The notes: generated by a model not told the origin, from the letters alone. A stretch of DNA of 64,000 nt from Sinorhizobium meliloti 4H41 (GCF_000375585.1 NZ_AQWP01000001.1:820735-884734), one strand, 5' to 3'; positions 50,131 through 59,897 are shown, numbered from the stretch's first letter. Translations and numbers: made by a program.

Positions 50131-51693
50131 CTAGCGCTTCAGACTGCCGAGTATTCCGCGCACAAGGGCTCGCCCCACCTGGGTCGCAACCGTTCGCGCG
50201 ACCGACTTCATCGCAGCTTCCATGATGGTTTCCCGCTTGTAGCCGGACGATCGCGGCCGGGCCTGCTTGCCGGAAGGCGCTTCGGCCGCATCGTCGCCGA
50301 AGCCGGGCAGGGTCCAGCGGCTGCCGCCGGAAGTCTCCTCGGCGGGTTTTTCTTCTGCCTGCCGGGCAGCCTCCGCCTGTTCCGCTGCCTTGGCTGCACG
50401 TTTGGCAAGCATCTCATAAGCCGAGTCGCGGTCGAAGTCCTCGTCGTAGAGACCACGCACCGGGCTCACGTCCACCACCTTCCGCCGCTCCGCATCCGTG
50501 AGCGGGCCAAGGCGCGACGAAGGCGGCCGGACCAGGGTTCTCTCGACGATCGACGGCGATCCCTTGCCCTCGAGCGTCGAGACCAGAGCCTCGCCGGTGC
50601 CAAGATTCGTGATCACGTCGGCACAATTGAAGTCGGGGTTCGGGCGGAATGTGTCGGCAGCCGTCTTGACGGCCTTTTGTTCGCGCGGGGAATAGGCGCG
50701 CAACGCGTGTTGGACGCGGTTGCCGAGCTGGGCGAGGACCGTCTCCGGTACGTCCAGCGGGTTCTGCGTGACGAAATAGACGCCGACGCCTTTAGAGCGG
50801 ATCAGGCGGACGACCTGCTCGACACGCTCGACGAGAACCTTCGGCGCATCGTTGAAGAGCAGATGTGCCTCGTCGAAGAAGAACACCAGCTTCGGCTTGT
50901 CGGGATCGCCGACTTCGGGCAGTTCTTCGAACAGCTCGGACAAGAGCCACAGCAGGAAGGTCGCGTAGAGACGCGGGTTCATCATCAGCTTGTCGGCGGC
51001 AAGCACCGAAATCGCGCCGCGCCCGTCATTTGTGGTCCGCATGATGTCGGTGATCTTCAGCGCCGGCTCGCCGAAGAAATGCTCCGCACCCTGCTGCTCC
51101 AGAATCAGGAGTTCGCGCTGGATAGAGCCAACGGAGGCCTTGGAGATGAAGCCGAACCGATTGGAAAGCTCGCTCGCATTCTCGCCCATGTAATTGAGGA
51201 GCGCCTGCAGGTCCTTGAGGTCGAGCAGCGGCAGGCCGCCCTCGTCGGCGATCTTGAAGGCGATGTTCAACACGCCTTCCTGCGCGTCCGTCGCATTCAT
51301 CAGCCGCGACAGAAGAAGTGGGCCCATTTCGGAAATGGTGGTGCGGACCCTGTGGCCCTTCTCGCCGTAGAGATCCCAGAAGATCACCGGGAATTCCTGG
51401 AAATCGTAAGGCTCGAGGCCGATCTGCTCGGCGCGCTTCAGCAGGAAGTCCTTGGGCTCGCCCATGGCGCCGATACCGGACAGGTCGCCCTTCACGTCCG
51501 CGCAGAAGACCGGAACGCCCGCATTCGAGAAACCCTCGGCCAGGATCTGCAGCGTCACGGTCTTGCCGGTCCCAGTGGCGCCGGTGATCAGCCCGTGGCG
51601 GTTGCCGAACTTCAGCTCCAGATATTCGCCTTTGTTGATCGAATCGTCCGGCTTGCGGCTGGTTCCGATATAGATCTTGCCTTCCTGCAGCAT
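50131..51693 (-). CDS. HerA-like ATPase (DUF853, YjgR type)
   Basis: 520 residues. Walker A is GATGTGKT (about 38-45) in GLITGATGTGKTVTLQ and Walker B is VFFFDEAHLLF (about 270). The N-terminal IGTSRKPDDSINKGEYLELKFGNRHGLI is the DUF853 signature. Related proteins are FtsK/HerA-like hexameric motors. A NurA nuclease is not adjacent. The C-terminus (about 435-520) is Ala/Arg-rich with low complexity. Confidence 0.85.
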   Translation of the reverse strand: MLQEGKIYIGTSRKPDDSINKGEYLELKFGNRHGLITGATGTGKTVTLQILAEGFSNAGVPVFCADVKGDLSGIGAMGEPKDFLLKRAEQIGLEPYDFQEFPVIFWDLYGEKGHRVRTTISEMGPLLLSRLMNATDAQEGVLNIAFKIADEGGLPLLDLKDLQALLNYMGENASELSNRFGFISKASVGSIQRELLILEQQGAEHFFGEPALKITDIMRTTNDGRGAISVLAADKLMMNPRLYATFLLWLLSELFEELPEVGDPDKPKLVFFFDEAHLLFNDAPKVLVERVEQVVRLIRSKGVGVYFVTQNPLDVPETVLAQLGNRVQHALRAYSPREQKAVKTAADTFRPNPDFNCADVITNLGTGEALVSTLEGKGSPSIVERTLVRPPSSRLGPLTDAERRKVVDVSPVRGLYDEDFDRDSAYEMLAKRAAKAAEQAEAARQAEEKPAEETSGGSRWTLPGFGDDAAEAPSGKQARPRSSGYKRETIMEAAMKSVARTVATQVGRALVRGILGSLKR

Positions 51694-51946
51694 GGGGGCT
51701 TCATCTCCGTCTTGTCAATTTTATCAATGAAAGCGGGCATTTCCCGCATGTCGCACAAAGTCGGTCCTCGAAACATAGCGTGCATCTGTTATAGGCGGTG
51801 CGTCTGTTCCCGGCAACATGATTGCGGGCGCGAACAAGGCCGGATTGCCATCCGGCGAGCCCCGTGAAACGATGCTGCGAGGTGGCGGAATATGGTAATC
51901 GGCGTCCGTTTCGATGCACTTGTCATACCGGCATCCTTCATTTACC

Positions 51947-51962
51947 TTGACGTTAACGTCAA
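51947..51962. promoter_or_regulatory. perfect 16-bp palindrome upstream of a Gly-rich protein gene
   Basis: TTGACGTTAACGTCAA, self-complementary over all 16 bases, preceded by TTTACC, 22-37 bases before ATG 51984. It resembles palindromes described for MerR-type regulators of branched-chain amino-acid or fatty-acid degradation (LiuR-like). A partial relative is at 40269-40284. Confidence 0.65.
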
Positions 51963-51983
51963 AATTCGATCGAGGAGATTTCC

Positions 51984-52379
51984 ATGAGTGAACTGGTCAC
52001 GCGCGTGGCGGAAAATGTCGGAATCGAGACCGCAACGGCAGAAAAGGCAGTCGGGATGATCCTCGGCTTCCTGCAGCGCGAGGCAGCCGAAGGCCCGGTC
52101 GCCCAGATGATCGAGGCGATCCCCGGTGCGCCCGAACTGGTCGCCCAGTACAATGGCGAGGGCAGCGGTGGTGGCGGCCTTCTTGGCGGCCTGATGTCGG
52201 CGATCGGCGGAGGCGGCGGCGTCATGGCGCTGGGGCAGCAATTGATGAGCCAGGGTCTTGGCATGGGAGAGATCACGGCGCTCGCCAAAGAGACGATCGC
52301 ATTTGCCAAGGAGAAGGCGGGCGAGGAAGTCGTCGACGAGGTGGTCGCCTCCGTTCCGGGCCTCAGCCAGTTCGTCTGA
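51984..52379 (+). CDS. small Gly-rich protein, DUF2267/DUF2780-like
   Basis: 131 residues. The N-terminal helix-rich part (about 1-55, TRVAENVGIETATAEKAVGMILGFLQREA) is DUF2267-like, then GEGSGGGGLLGGLMSAIGGGGGVM (about 58-80) is a glycine linker and GLGMGEITALAKETIAFAKEKAGEEVV forms C-terminal helices. It is soluble with no signal. GAGGAG precedes the ATG by 6-7 bases. A perfect palindrome just upstream indicates regulated expression. Function is unknown. Confidence 0.65.
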   Translation: MSELVTRVAENVGIETATAEKAVGMILGFLQREAAEGPVAQMIEAIPGAPELVAQYNGEGSGGGGLLGGLMSAIGGGGGVMALGQQLMSQGLGMGEITALAKETIAFAKEKAGEEVVDEVVASVPGLSQFV

Positions 52380-52398
52380 TTGCTCTGATGCGCAGGCA

Positions 52399-52441
52399 GG
52401 CCGTTACCCCCTCTGGCCGGCAGCCGGAGGAGGTAACGGCC
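52399..52441. terminator. hairpin between convergent genes
   Basis: GGCCGTTACC (52399-52408) and GGTAACGGCC (52432-52441) pair perfectly over 10 bases, with inner partial pairing. No T tract follows on either strand, so it may be an attenuating hairpin rather than a strong terminator. Confidence 0.6.
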
Positions 52442-52476
52442 GGGGTGCGGCATGGGGGCCGCTAAAGGCCTTCACC

Positions 52477-53304
52477 TCACGCATCCCATTCGGGAGCAAG
52501 ACCCTGCGGATTGACGATCCGCCCAGACGGGCGGGCAAGCTCGCGGACTGCCGCCATCTCCTCCCGCGTCAGCGCGAAGTCGAATATCGCGAAATTCTCC
52601 TTGAGCCGCGCCTCCGTCGCCGTCTTCGAAAGCACGATCACGTCCTGCTGTTGCACGAGCCAGCGCAGCGCCACTTGCGCCGCCGTCTTGCCGTGGCGGC
52701 TGCCGATCTCCGCGAGCAGCGGGTCGGCAGGCACTTTGCCGTTGGCCATGGCATAGTAAGCCGTGAGCGACATTCCGAGCCGCCGCGCCGTCTGGAGGAC
52801 CTTCGTCTGGTCGAGATAAGGATGATACTCGACCTGGTTCGTGGCGATCGGCGCATCGCTGAGACGCGTCGCCTCTTCCATTTGCGCGGCGTTGAAGTTG
52901 CTGATGCCGATATGGCGTACTTTGCCGGCATTCCGCACCTCGTTCAGGGCGCCGATGCGTTCGGCCATCGGCACGTCGCTCCCCGGCCAGTGCAGAAGCA
53001 GCAGATCGACATGGTCGGTTCTCAGCTTTCTCAGGCTCTCATCGACCGAGGCGATGAAGGCGTCGTGGCGATAATTGTCGACCCAGACCTTCGTGGTCAG
53101 GAAGATGTCCGCCCGTGCAATGCCGGACTTCTGGATGGCCTCGCCGACTTCCGCCTCGTTGCCGTAGATCTGTGCGGTGTCCACGTGGCGGAAACCGAGC
53201 TTCAGGGCCTGCGGCAGGATGCGAAGCACCTCCGCTCCGGACATACGGAATGTGCCGAAGCCGAGCGCGGGAATATTGGCGCCATTTGAACTGACTGCAT
53301 GCAT
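52477..53304 (-). CDS. aldo/keto reductase
   Basis: 275 residues. TIM-barrel NADPH oxidoreductase with FRHVDTAQIYGNEAEVG (catalytic Asp and Tyr), LTTKVW (Lys), DLLLLHWPG (His) and IGISNFN. The substrate is an aldehyde or ketone and is not defined. ATG 53304 is selected by AAGGAG six bases upstream. Confidence 0.93.
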   Translation of the reverse strand: MHAVSSNGANIPALGFGTFRMSGAEVLRILPQALKLGFRHVDTAQIYGNEAEVGEAIQKSGIARADIFLTTKVWVDNYRHDAFIASVDESLRKLRTDHVDLLLLHWPGSDVPMAERIGALNEVRNAGKVRHIGISNFNAAQMEEATRLSDAPIATNQVEYHPYLDQTKVLQTARRLGMSLTAYYAMANGKVPADPLLAEIGSRHGKTAAQVALRWLVQQQDVIVLSKTATEARLKENFAIFDFALTREEMAAVRELARPSGRIVNPQGLAPEWDA

Positions 53305-53444
53305 TGAGAGCTCCTTCACTGCGAGCGCCCGGCGGGCCGAAGCGCGATCTCCTATATTTGTCCGCGCAAGGCGCGCCTTCAAGCTTGTCCGGAAGACAGG
53401 GCCGCGCCTGCCGGAGCCGGCGAGAACCCGCATGCACTCCCGCT

Positions 53445-54218
53445 CTAGCGATTTTTTGTCGCCACGATGAAAAGCCGCGGGAAACGCAGGAGCACGCGCC
53501 CGTTTTTCATCGCCGGATAGGCCTTCCTGATCTTTTCGGCATAGGCGGCGAGATAGCCCGCCCGCTGGGTAGTGGGCAGCGCGTCCAGATAGGGGCGCAA
53601 TCCCGTGCCCTTCACCCATTCGACGATCGCGTTCGCATTTGCGAGCTGGTGATAGTAGACGGTGTGCCAGACGTCGACGCGGACCTCCTTCGAGGTGAGC
53701 CTTTCGACATAGGTAGCTGGTGAGGGGAGGGACCTGCGCCGAATGGTGCGGCCCGCGAAGGCCGGGGCGAAGGCGGCCTCCTCTGCCGTTTCCTCCATCA
53801 GAAGATGCGACGATTCATCGAGGTTGTCGGGCATCTGCACGGCAAGCGTTCCGCCGGGCGCAAGCGCCAGTATGAGCCGCTCGAAAAGCGTGACGTGCTC
53901 CGGCAGCCACTGGAAGACCGCATTGGCAAAGAAGAGCGCGCTTTCCGCCGGCGGCGCCCAGGCGGCGAGGTCGCCTTTTTCGAAGCGAAGGTCCGGCAGG
54001 CGGGTGCGGGCGGCCGAAAGCATGTCATCGTCGCTGTCGATGCCGGTGAGCGGGCTGCCCGGAAATCGTTGGAGGATCAACTCGGTCGAATTGCCCGGGC
54101 CGCAGCCGAGGTCGAAGGCTGGACCGGCGGGCAGATCGGGTACCTGCGCCAGCAGGTCGCGCGCCGGACGCGTCCGTTCGTCCTCGAACTTGGCATATTG
54201 CGCTGCAGACCAGGCCAT
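53445..54218 (-). CDS. tam: trans-aconitate 2-methyltransferase
   Basis: 257 residues. AdoMet-dependent class I methyltransferase with motif I FDLGCGPGN (about 33-41), MPDNLDESSH and the conserved C-terminal HTVYYH and VEWVKGTGLRPYLDAL that mark Tam. It methylates trans-aconitate, a by-product that inhibits the TCA cycle. Downstream of the haloacid dehalogenase on the same strand, 13 bases away. Confidence 0.92.
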   Translation of the reverse strand: MAWSAAQYAKFEDERTRPARDLLAQVPDLPAGPAFDLGCGPGNSTELILQRFPGSPLTGIDSDDDMLSAARTRLPDLRFEKGDLAAWAPPAESALFFANAVFQWLPEHVTLFERLILALAPGGTLAVQMPDNLDESSHLLMEETAEEAAFAPAFAGRTIRRRSLPSPATYVERLTSKEVRVDVWHTVYYHQLANANAIVEWVKGTGLRPYLDALPTTQRAGYLAAYAEKIRKAYPAMKNGRVLLRFPRLFIVATKNR

Positions 54219-54231
54219 GGGCGGGGCTCCT

Positions 54232-54894
54232 TCATACGCCGAATTGCAGGCTTTCGAGCGAGGGGAGGATCAGCGAAGGACCATGGTCCTTGTATTCATC
54301 CGGCCCGTCGGCCCGGTTGATCCAGACGGTGCGAAAGCCGAATTTCGTGGCGCCGGCGATATCCCACCGGTTCGAGGACTGGAACGAGACCGCCTGCGGA
54401 TAGAGCCGGTAGCTCGTCGTCACCAGGTCGTAGACAGCCGGTGCCGTCTTGAACGCCTTGACGGCATCGACCGAGAAAACGTCGTCGATGACGATATCGA
54501 GTGCGGCATTCTTGACGGCCGAGGCCAACATGGCCGGCGAACCGTTGGAAAGAATGGCGATGCGGGCGCCACGTTCCTTCAATCCCTTGAGGACCGCGGG
54601 AACTTCCGGATAACAGTCGAGCGCCCAATAGGCATCGAGAAGCGGCTTTTTGAGCCCGGGATCGGCTGAGGGGAAGCGCTGAAAGGCGTAGTCGAGCGAC
54701 TGCTCGGTCAATTCCCAGAAGTCGACATAGGCGCCCATGAGCGAGCGGACCCAGGAATATTCGAGCTGCTTGGCGCGCCAGAGTTCCGAAAAGGCCTGGC
54801 CGTCCGGCCCGATCGCATCGGCATGCCGGCGTACGGCCGCATGCACGTCGAAAAGCGTGCCATAGGCGTCGAAGACATAGGCCGCGTAAGACAT
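54232..54894 (-). CDS. haloacid dehalogenase type II
   Basis: 220 residues. Motif I VFDAYGTLFDV (nucleophile Asp), AILSNGSPAML (motif II Ser), a conserved Lys in VDAVKAFKTAPAVY and SSNRWDIAGATKFGF (motif IV). These match L-2-haloacid dehalogenases. It is grouped with tam; a role in chlorinated-acid or detoxification metabolism is possible. ATG 54894 by homology. Confidence 0.92.
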   Translation of the reverse strand: MSYAAYVFDAYGTLFDVHAAVRRHADAIGPDGQAFSELWRAKQLEYSWVRSLMGAYVDFWELTEQSLDYAFQRFPSADPGLKKPLLDAYWALDCYPEVPAVLKGLKERGARIAILSNGSPAMLASAVKNAALDIVIDDVFSVDAVKAFKTAPAVYDLVTTSYRLYPQAVSFQSSNRWDIAGATKFGFRTVWINRADGPDEYKDHGPSLILPSLESLQFGV

Positions 54895-55073
54895 CGAGTT
54901 CTCCCGTCTATCCACCGTCCGGTCGGCGCGCCGGAGGTTTTCACCATTTTGCGCGAGTAGCCGCCGGGCAGGGGCTTGCGGCACTGCGTCGGAGACGCTG
55001 TGCCACAGCATTCTTTTGGCGCATCATGTCAAAACTTTGTGCGCCGCACAATGTCTTCGTCGCCCCCCTTCGT

Positions 55074-55625
55074 TCAATCTTTCCAAACCTTTGCCGGGAA
55101 ACGCAGCGCCTGTTTCGCAAGTTTGCCCTTGAGGCCGAGGGCCGCGTCGCAAAGGCCGAGCACGTGCCGGTTCGGTTTCGCCTCCGGGCGCAGCGCGTGA
55201 AGCGCTGCCGCAGCCTCCTCCGGTCCCAGATAGCGCGCCAGAACACCGAGGGTCAGCGCCGTCGAACGTCCGATGCCTCTGAGGCAGTGAACCAGCAGGT
55301 GCGCCTCTTCGGGCAGGCTGTCGATGAAGTCAAATGTCGCCTCGATGGCCGCCGGACGCGCGGCATCCGGCGCATCCGGGTCGATGGTGTCGCCGAAGCG
55401 GAGTTCCAGATGCCGCTCCGGCGGCAGGTCGATCATCGAAAGCAGACGCGTCGCTGGCGCTCGGATGGAGACGAGATGCGTCGGCGCCCATAACGCGCGA
55501 TTGTGCCGCGCCTCGGTTTGCGAGCTCACGATGAGGCGCACCGGCCAGCCGTTCGGATGCGCCGGATTCGCGTCGAGTACGGGCCGATAACAGGCGCTCT
55601 CGATAGCCTGAACCGCAAGAGCCAT
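55074..55625 (-). CDS. tyrosine-phosphatase-like protein
   Basis: 183 residues. The phosphatase signature HCxxGxxRS is HCLRGIGRS (His113, Cys114, Arg120), in a short alpha/beta fold with DPDAPDAARPAAIEATFDFID before it and CDAALGLKGKLAKQALRFP after. It is of the dual-specificity/PTP-like class found in rhizobia. The substrate is unknown. ATG 55625 by homology. Confidence 0.85.
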   Translation of the reverse strand: MALAVQAIESACYRPVLDANPAHPNGWPVRLIVSSQTEARHNRALWAPTHLVSIRAPATRLLSMIDLPPERHLELRFGDTIDPDAPDAARPAAIEATFDFIDSLPEEAHLLVHCLRGIGRSTALTLGVLARYLGPEEAAAALHALRPEAKPNRHVLGLCDAALGLKGKLAKQALRFPAKVWKD

Positions 55626-55692
55626 GACGTGCCTCCTGATTCGTCTCGGATTGCCGGCAGAATAGCAGCGCCGGCACGCAACCGAAATCCGG

Positions 55693-56733
55693 TCAGAACC
55701 GCGTGATGACACTGATGCCGAGGTCCGTCGCCCGGTCCATCGCAGCAAGCGCCGGCGCCGCCTCTTCGAGCGATATCTCACGGCCGATCAACTGCTTCGG
55801 GTTCAGTTTCCCGGCGGTGATCATTGCCAGCATCGCGTCGTAACGCCAGGCCTGCATTCCGTGGCTTCCATAGATCTCGAGTTCATGGCCGATCACTTGC
55901 GCCATCGGAATCTGCGGCGTCGCGTGCTCCGCCAGCATAAGCCCGACCTGGACGTGCCGGCCGCGGCGGCGCAGATTTTTGATCGAGTTGAAGCAGGTAA
56001 CGGGCGAGCCGAGCGCATCGAGCGAGACGTGGGCGCCACCTCGGGTGAGTTCCCTGACAGCTCCCGCGACGTCCTCCGTCTCGCGGCCGTCGATGGTGGC
56101 GACCGCCCCGAGCGTCCGGGCGAAGGCGAGCTTCTCCTCCGAGATGTCGATGGCGATGGGGTTGGCGCCGAGTGCCGCGGCGATCATGATTGCGGAGAGG
56201 CCGACACCGCCGCAGCCGTGCACAGCCACCCACTCGCCGCCCTTGACGCGGGCCTGGTCGACGACAGCACGGAAAGAGGTTGCGAAGCGGCAGCCGAGGC
56301 TCGCCGCCGTTGCGAAATCCATGTTCTCGGGCAGATGCACGAGGTTCTGCTCGGCAAAGTCGATCGCCACATATTCCGCAAACGAGCCCCAGTGGGTGAA
56401 ACCCGGTTGAAACTGCGCTTCGCAGACCTGGCTGTTGCCGGAGCTGCATTCGAAGCAGCGGCCGCAACCGGAAACGAAGGGTACCGTCACCCGGTCGCCG
56501 ATCCTGTAGCGGAGGACCCCGCGCCCGGTCGCCGCGATCGTGCCTGCCAGTTCGTGGCCCGGCACATGCGGAAGGCGAATGTCCGGGTCGTGCCCCATCC
56601 AGCCGTGCCAGTCGCTGCGGCAAAGGCCGGTCGCCTCGATCTTTATGACGACCCCGTTCTCGGTCGGCGCCGGATCGGGAAGCGTCCGGATCTCCGGCAT
56701 CTTCTCGAAGGCATCGTAATACATCGCTTTCAT
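55693..56733 (-). CDS. zinc-dependent alcohol dehydrogenase
   Basis: 346 residues. MDR fold with catalytic zinc ligands in [12 protein letters not shown] and GHELAGTI, and the structural zinc site [15 protein letters not shown] (about 90-105, C-x2-C-x2-C-x7-C). The NAD motif is [16 protein letters not shown]. It resembles alcohol dehydrogenases with a broad substrate range. Same strand as the phosphatase gene, 67 bases away. Confidence 0.92.
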   Translation of the reverse strand: MKAMYYDAFEKMPEIRTLPDPAPTENGVVIKIEATGLCRSDWHGWMGHDPDIRLPHVPGHELAGTIAATGRGVLRYRIGDRVTVPFVSGCGRCFECSSGNSQVCEAQFQPGFTHWGSFAEYVAIDFAEQNLVHLPENMDFATAASLGCRFATSFRAVVDQARVKGGEWVAVHGCGGVGLSAIMIAAALGANPIAIDISEEKLAFARTLGAVATIDGRETEDVAGAVRELTRGGAHVSLDALGSPVTCFNSIKNLRRRGRHVQVGLMLAEHATPQIPMAQVIGHELEIYGSHGMQAWRYDAMLAMITAGKLNPKQLIGREISLEEAAPALAAMDRATDLGISVITRF

Positions 56734-56886
56734 CGAGATCTCTCCCTTGGGGCGTTTTCATCATTCTGACACGTCGCCCGGGAGGGCTCCAGAATGGACG
56801 CCATGACATTTTTTGATGTACCCATTCACCCTCATGCTGCTTTTTCCGGCTAGAGCGGAAGTGCGTGAAGAAAGAAGGAGGCACCG

Positions 56887-57768
56887 ATGGCCGTCGATAC
56901 ATCCCCACGATCCACCACCTGGACCTTTGTCGACGGCGAATGGCTTGCCGGCAACCCGCCGCTGATCGGCCCGACATCCCATGCGATGTGGCTCGGTTCG
57001 ACCGTATTCGACGGCGCCCGCTGGTTCGACGGCATCGCGCCGGACCTCGACCTCCATTGCCGGCGCGTCAACCGCTCCGCCGAGGCTCTGGGTCTCAGGC
57101 CAACGATGTCGGCCGAGGAGATCGAGGGACTGACCTGGGAAGGCGCGAAGAAGTTCGACGGCAAGACGGCGGTCTATGTGAAGCCCATGTATTGGGGCGA
57201 GCACGGGTCCTGGAGCGTCGTTGCGGTGGATCCTGAATCGACACGCTTCGCGCTTTGCCTTTTCGAGGCGCCGATGGGCAATGGCCGTGCCGGCTCGTCG
57301 CTGACGCTCTCTCCCTTCCGCCGGCCGACGCTCGAATGCATGCCGACCGATGCCAAGGCCGGTTGCCTCTATCCCAACAACGCCCGCATCCTCAACGAGG
57401 CACGTTCGCGCGGCTTTGACAATGCGCTGGTGCGCGACATGCTCGGCAACATCGCGGAGACCGGCTCCTCGAATATTTTCATGGTGAAGGACGGCGTCGT
57501 CTTCACGCCGGCCGCCAACAGGACCTTCCTCGCCGGCATCACCCGCTCGCGCGTGATGGCCCTTCTCAGGGAGGCAGGCCTCGAAGTGATCGAAACCAGC
57601 TTGACCATGGCCGATTTCGAAGGGGCCGACGAAATCTTCACCTCGGGCAACTATTCCAAGGTGCTGCCTGTCACCCGCCTCGAGCAGCGCGAATTGCAGG
57701 CCGGTCCGGTCGCGACAAAGGCGCGCGATCTCTACATGGACTGGGCGCACGCGACCGGAGGGAAGTGA
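56887..57768 (+). CDS. class IV aminotransferase (branched-chain or D-amino-acid type)
   Basis: 293 residues, PLP fold-type IV. The PLP Lys is in DAKAGCLYPNNARI, with the Glu in NIAETGSSNIFMV and TSGNYSKVLPVTR near the end. These match branched-chain aminotransferases; D-amino-acid types are related. GGAGG lies before the ATG. Divergent from the alcohol dehydrogenase gene. Confidence 0.88.
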   Translation: MAVDTSPRSTTWTFVDGEWLAGNPPLIGPTSHAMWLGSTVFDGARWFDGIAPDLDLHCRRVNRSAEALGLRPTMSAEEIEGLTWEGAKKFDGKTAVYVKPMYWGEHGSWSVVAVDPESTRFALCLFEAPMGNGRAGSSLTLSPFRRPTLECMPTDAKAGCLYPNNARILNEARSRGFDNALVRDMLGNIAETGSSNIFMVKDGVVFTPAANRTFLAGITRSRVMALLREAGLEVIETSLTMADFEGADEIFTSGNYSKVLPVTRLEQRELQAGPVATKARDLYMDWAHATGGK

Positions 57769-57844
57769 TCTCCTCTCAGTTCAGCCGGCCGTTATTTCTC
57801 CGCCGCCCTGAACGCGCGAGGCATCGCCAGTCGCTCTTCGAAGG

Positions 57845-58255
57845 TCACGGTTCAAGCGGACGGACGACCGCATCGGCGGACGAGCGCGTGTTCGGTCCGT
57901 GATAGACGGCTTCGACATTGTTGCCGTCCGGGTCGAGGAGAAACGCGGCATAATAGCCCGGATGGTAGCTTCGCTCTCCGGGCGGTCCATTGTCGGTGCC
58001 GCCATTGGCCAGTCCGGCATCGTAGAACCGCTGCACCGCATCGGGGCCCGAGGCCTGGAATGCGAGGTGGACGCGGGTGCGGTAATCCTCCGCCGCGTCG
58101 ACGAAGAACTCGTCGAACGCAAAGAACTCGTCGGTCTCGTAGGTCGGCTGGTGGCCAAGCGCGCCGAGCACCGCCTGATAGAACCGCTTGCTCGCCTTGA
58201 GGTCCCCGACGCGAAGATGCACATGGTCGATGAGCCGTCCCTGGTGAAATTCCAT
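57845..58255 (-). CDS. VOC-family (glyoxalase/dioxygenase-like) protein
   Basis: 136 residues. Starts with DHVHLRVGDLKASKRFYQAVLGALG and ends LLDPDGNNVEAVYHGP, the two halves of a VOC fold with His and Glu as potential metal ligands. ATG 58255 is chosen because GGAG precedes it. Substrate is unknown. It is divergent from sodB. Confidence 0.9.
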   Translation of the reverse strand: MEFHQGRLIDHVHLRVGDLKASKRFYQAVLGALGHQPTYETDEFFAFDEFFVDAAEDYRTRVHLAFQASGPDAVQRFYDAGLANGGTDNGPPGERSYHPGYYAAFLLDPDGNNVEAVYHGPNTRSSADAVVRPLEP

Positions 58256-58486
58256 CGTCTTCTCCTGTGGCACGGTCGGGCACATGCCCTCGATAACGTA
58301 AGATAGGACCGCAAGGCGGCGCGTCGAGGCGCTTGCGCGCGAAGACGGAAGTCACGAAAGCAATGAAAGTATTTTGCGTGGGTTAGCGAAAATTTGGCGC
58401 TGCATCGGTTGCCTCCCTGCAAGGCGGTGCCTATGTTCCGCTGACAGATTTCCCCGACGAAATCCATGCCAAGAGGAGATGCCACA

Positions 58487-59089
58487 ATGGCTTTCGAATT
58501 GCCGAACCTTCCCTATGACTACGATGCGCTTGCGCCGTACATGTCGCGCGAAACGCTCGAATACCATCACGACAAGCACCACCTCGCTTACGTGACGAAC
58601 GGCAACAAGCTCGCCGAGGAAGCCGGTCTTTCCGATCTTTCGCTGGAAGATATCGTCAAGAAATCCTACGGCACCAACCAGCCGTTGTTCAACAATGCCG
58701 GCCAGCACTACAACCACGTTCACTTCTGGAAGTGGATGAAGAAGGGCGGCGGCGGCACCAGCCTGCCCGGCAAGCTCGATGCGGCGGTCAAATCGGACCT
58801 TGGCGGCTACGACAAGTTCCGCGCCGATTTCATTGCTGCCGGCGCAGGTCAGTTCGGCTCGGGCTGGGCCTGGCTTTCCGTTAAGAACGGCAAGCTGGAA
58901 ATCTCCAAGACCCCGAACGGCGAAAACCCGCTCGTCCACGGCGCAACCCCGATCCTCGGCGTCGATGTGTGGGAACATTCCTATTACATCGACTATCGCA
59001 ACGCGCGTCCGAAATACCTGGAAGCCTTCGTCGACAATCTCATCAACTGGGATTACGTCCTCGAGCTGTACGAAGCGGCTGCAAAGTAA
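58487..59089 (+). CDS. sodB: Fe/Mn superoxide dismutase
   Basis: 200 residues, cytoplasmic. Metal ligands lie in EYHHDKHHLAYV (His about 27), HYNHVHFWKWM (His about 75) and DVWEHSYYIDYRN (Asp and His near 160). GAGQFGSGWAWL is the Fe/Mn-specific segment; the exact metal is not predictable. An AGAGGAG ribosome site precedes ATG 58487. It ends in a terminator. Confidence 0.95.
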   Translation: MAFELPNLPYDYDALAPYMSRETLEYHHDKHHLAYVTNGNKLAEEAGLSDLSLEDIVKKSYGTNQPLFNNAGQHYNHVHFWKWMKKGGGGTSLPGKLDAAVKSDLGGYDKFRADFIAAGAGQFGSGWAWLSVKNGKLEISKTPNGENPLVHGATPILGVDVWEHSYYIDYRNARPKYLEAFVDNLINWDYVLELYEAAAK

Positions 59090-59115
59090 GCGCTGCTTTC
59101 TACCAGCGGGAAATC

Positions 59116-59144
59116 GGCCGGGCGCTTGCGCCGGGCCTTTCGTT
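59116..59144 (+). terminator. terminator after sodB
   Basis: GGCC-G-GGCGC, loop TT, GCGCC-G-GGCC (59116-59137, one G/G mismatch), then TTTCGTT. It is 26 bases past the sodB stop. Confidence 0.85.
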
Positions 59145-59183
59145 ATGAGGGGCCGTTTTCAACGGCCATCTCGCCACGGTTTT

Positions 59184-59897
59184 CTACCCGTCCGCCGCCT
59201 CGAGCGGCCGAACCGCATTCGCCTGCCATCCCGCAATCCACACCTGCCTCAGCCCGTTGCCTTCCCCGCGGAAATAGGCGTCGGCGGGTTCGCAGTGTTC
59301 AACGCGGTCGGCGCGGAAGTTGCGGATATCCTGCCGCAATTCGCACCACGCGACCATCATCGCGTGTTCGGAATAATAGATCAGCGCAAGCGGGAGTACT
59401 GTGCGCTCGGTCGCGCGCCCGAGCTCGTCGCGATAGTCCAGCACCAGCTTCTGCTCGTCACGGATAGCCCGCCGGATCATGGCCAAGTCGACCGCCGGCG
59501 GCGGCGAGGCGATGGTGCCCCAGGCGTGTAGCGCCTGTGACTGGAAGGCCTTGCGCAGCGGTTCCGGCACGGCGCCGGTGATCTTCTGATTGACGCGCCG
59601 TGCCGCCGTCTTCAGCTCCTCGTCGCCCGTGCGAGCCAGAAGCGCAAGCGCCAGCACGATCGCCTCCGTCTCCTCGATCGAGAACATCAGCGGCGGCAGG
59701 TCAAAGCCGGGCCTCAGGATATAGCCGATGCCACGCTCGCCCTCGATCGGCACGCGCATCGCCTGCAGGGCGGCAATATCCCTGTAGATCGAGCGGGGCG
59801 TCACCTCCAGCGCCTCGGCGATTTGCGCCGCCGTCACCGGTGTACGGGCGAGCCGCAGCATCTGGATGATTTCGAAAAGACGCGACGCCTTGCGCAT
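59184..59897 (-). CDS. WYL-domain transcriptional regulator (YafY type)
   Basis: 237 residues. N-terminal winged helix (about 1-60, RLFEIIQMLRLARTPVTAAQIAEALEVTPRSIYRDIAALQ) and a WYL domain (about 140-215, VLDYRDELGRATERTVLPLALIYYSEHAMMVAWCELRQDIRNFRADRVEH). WYL domains sense nucleotides or ligands. The divergent LysE-type gene is a possible target. Confidence 0.9.
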   Translation of the reverse strand: MRKASRLFEIIQMLRLARTPVTAAQIAEALEVTPRSIYRDIAALQAMRVPIEGERGIGYILRPGFDLPPLMFSIEETEAIVLALALLARTGDEELKTAARRVNQKITGAVPEPLRKAFQSQALHAWGTIASPPPAVDLAMIRRAIRDEQKLVLDYRDELGRATERTVLPLALIYYSEHAMMVAWCELRQDIRNFRADRVEHCEPADAYFRGEGNGLRQVWIAGWQANAVRPLEAADG

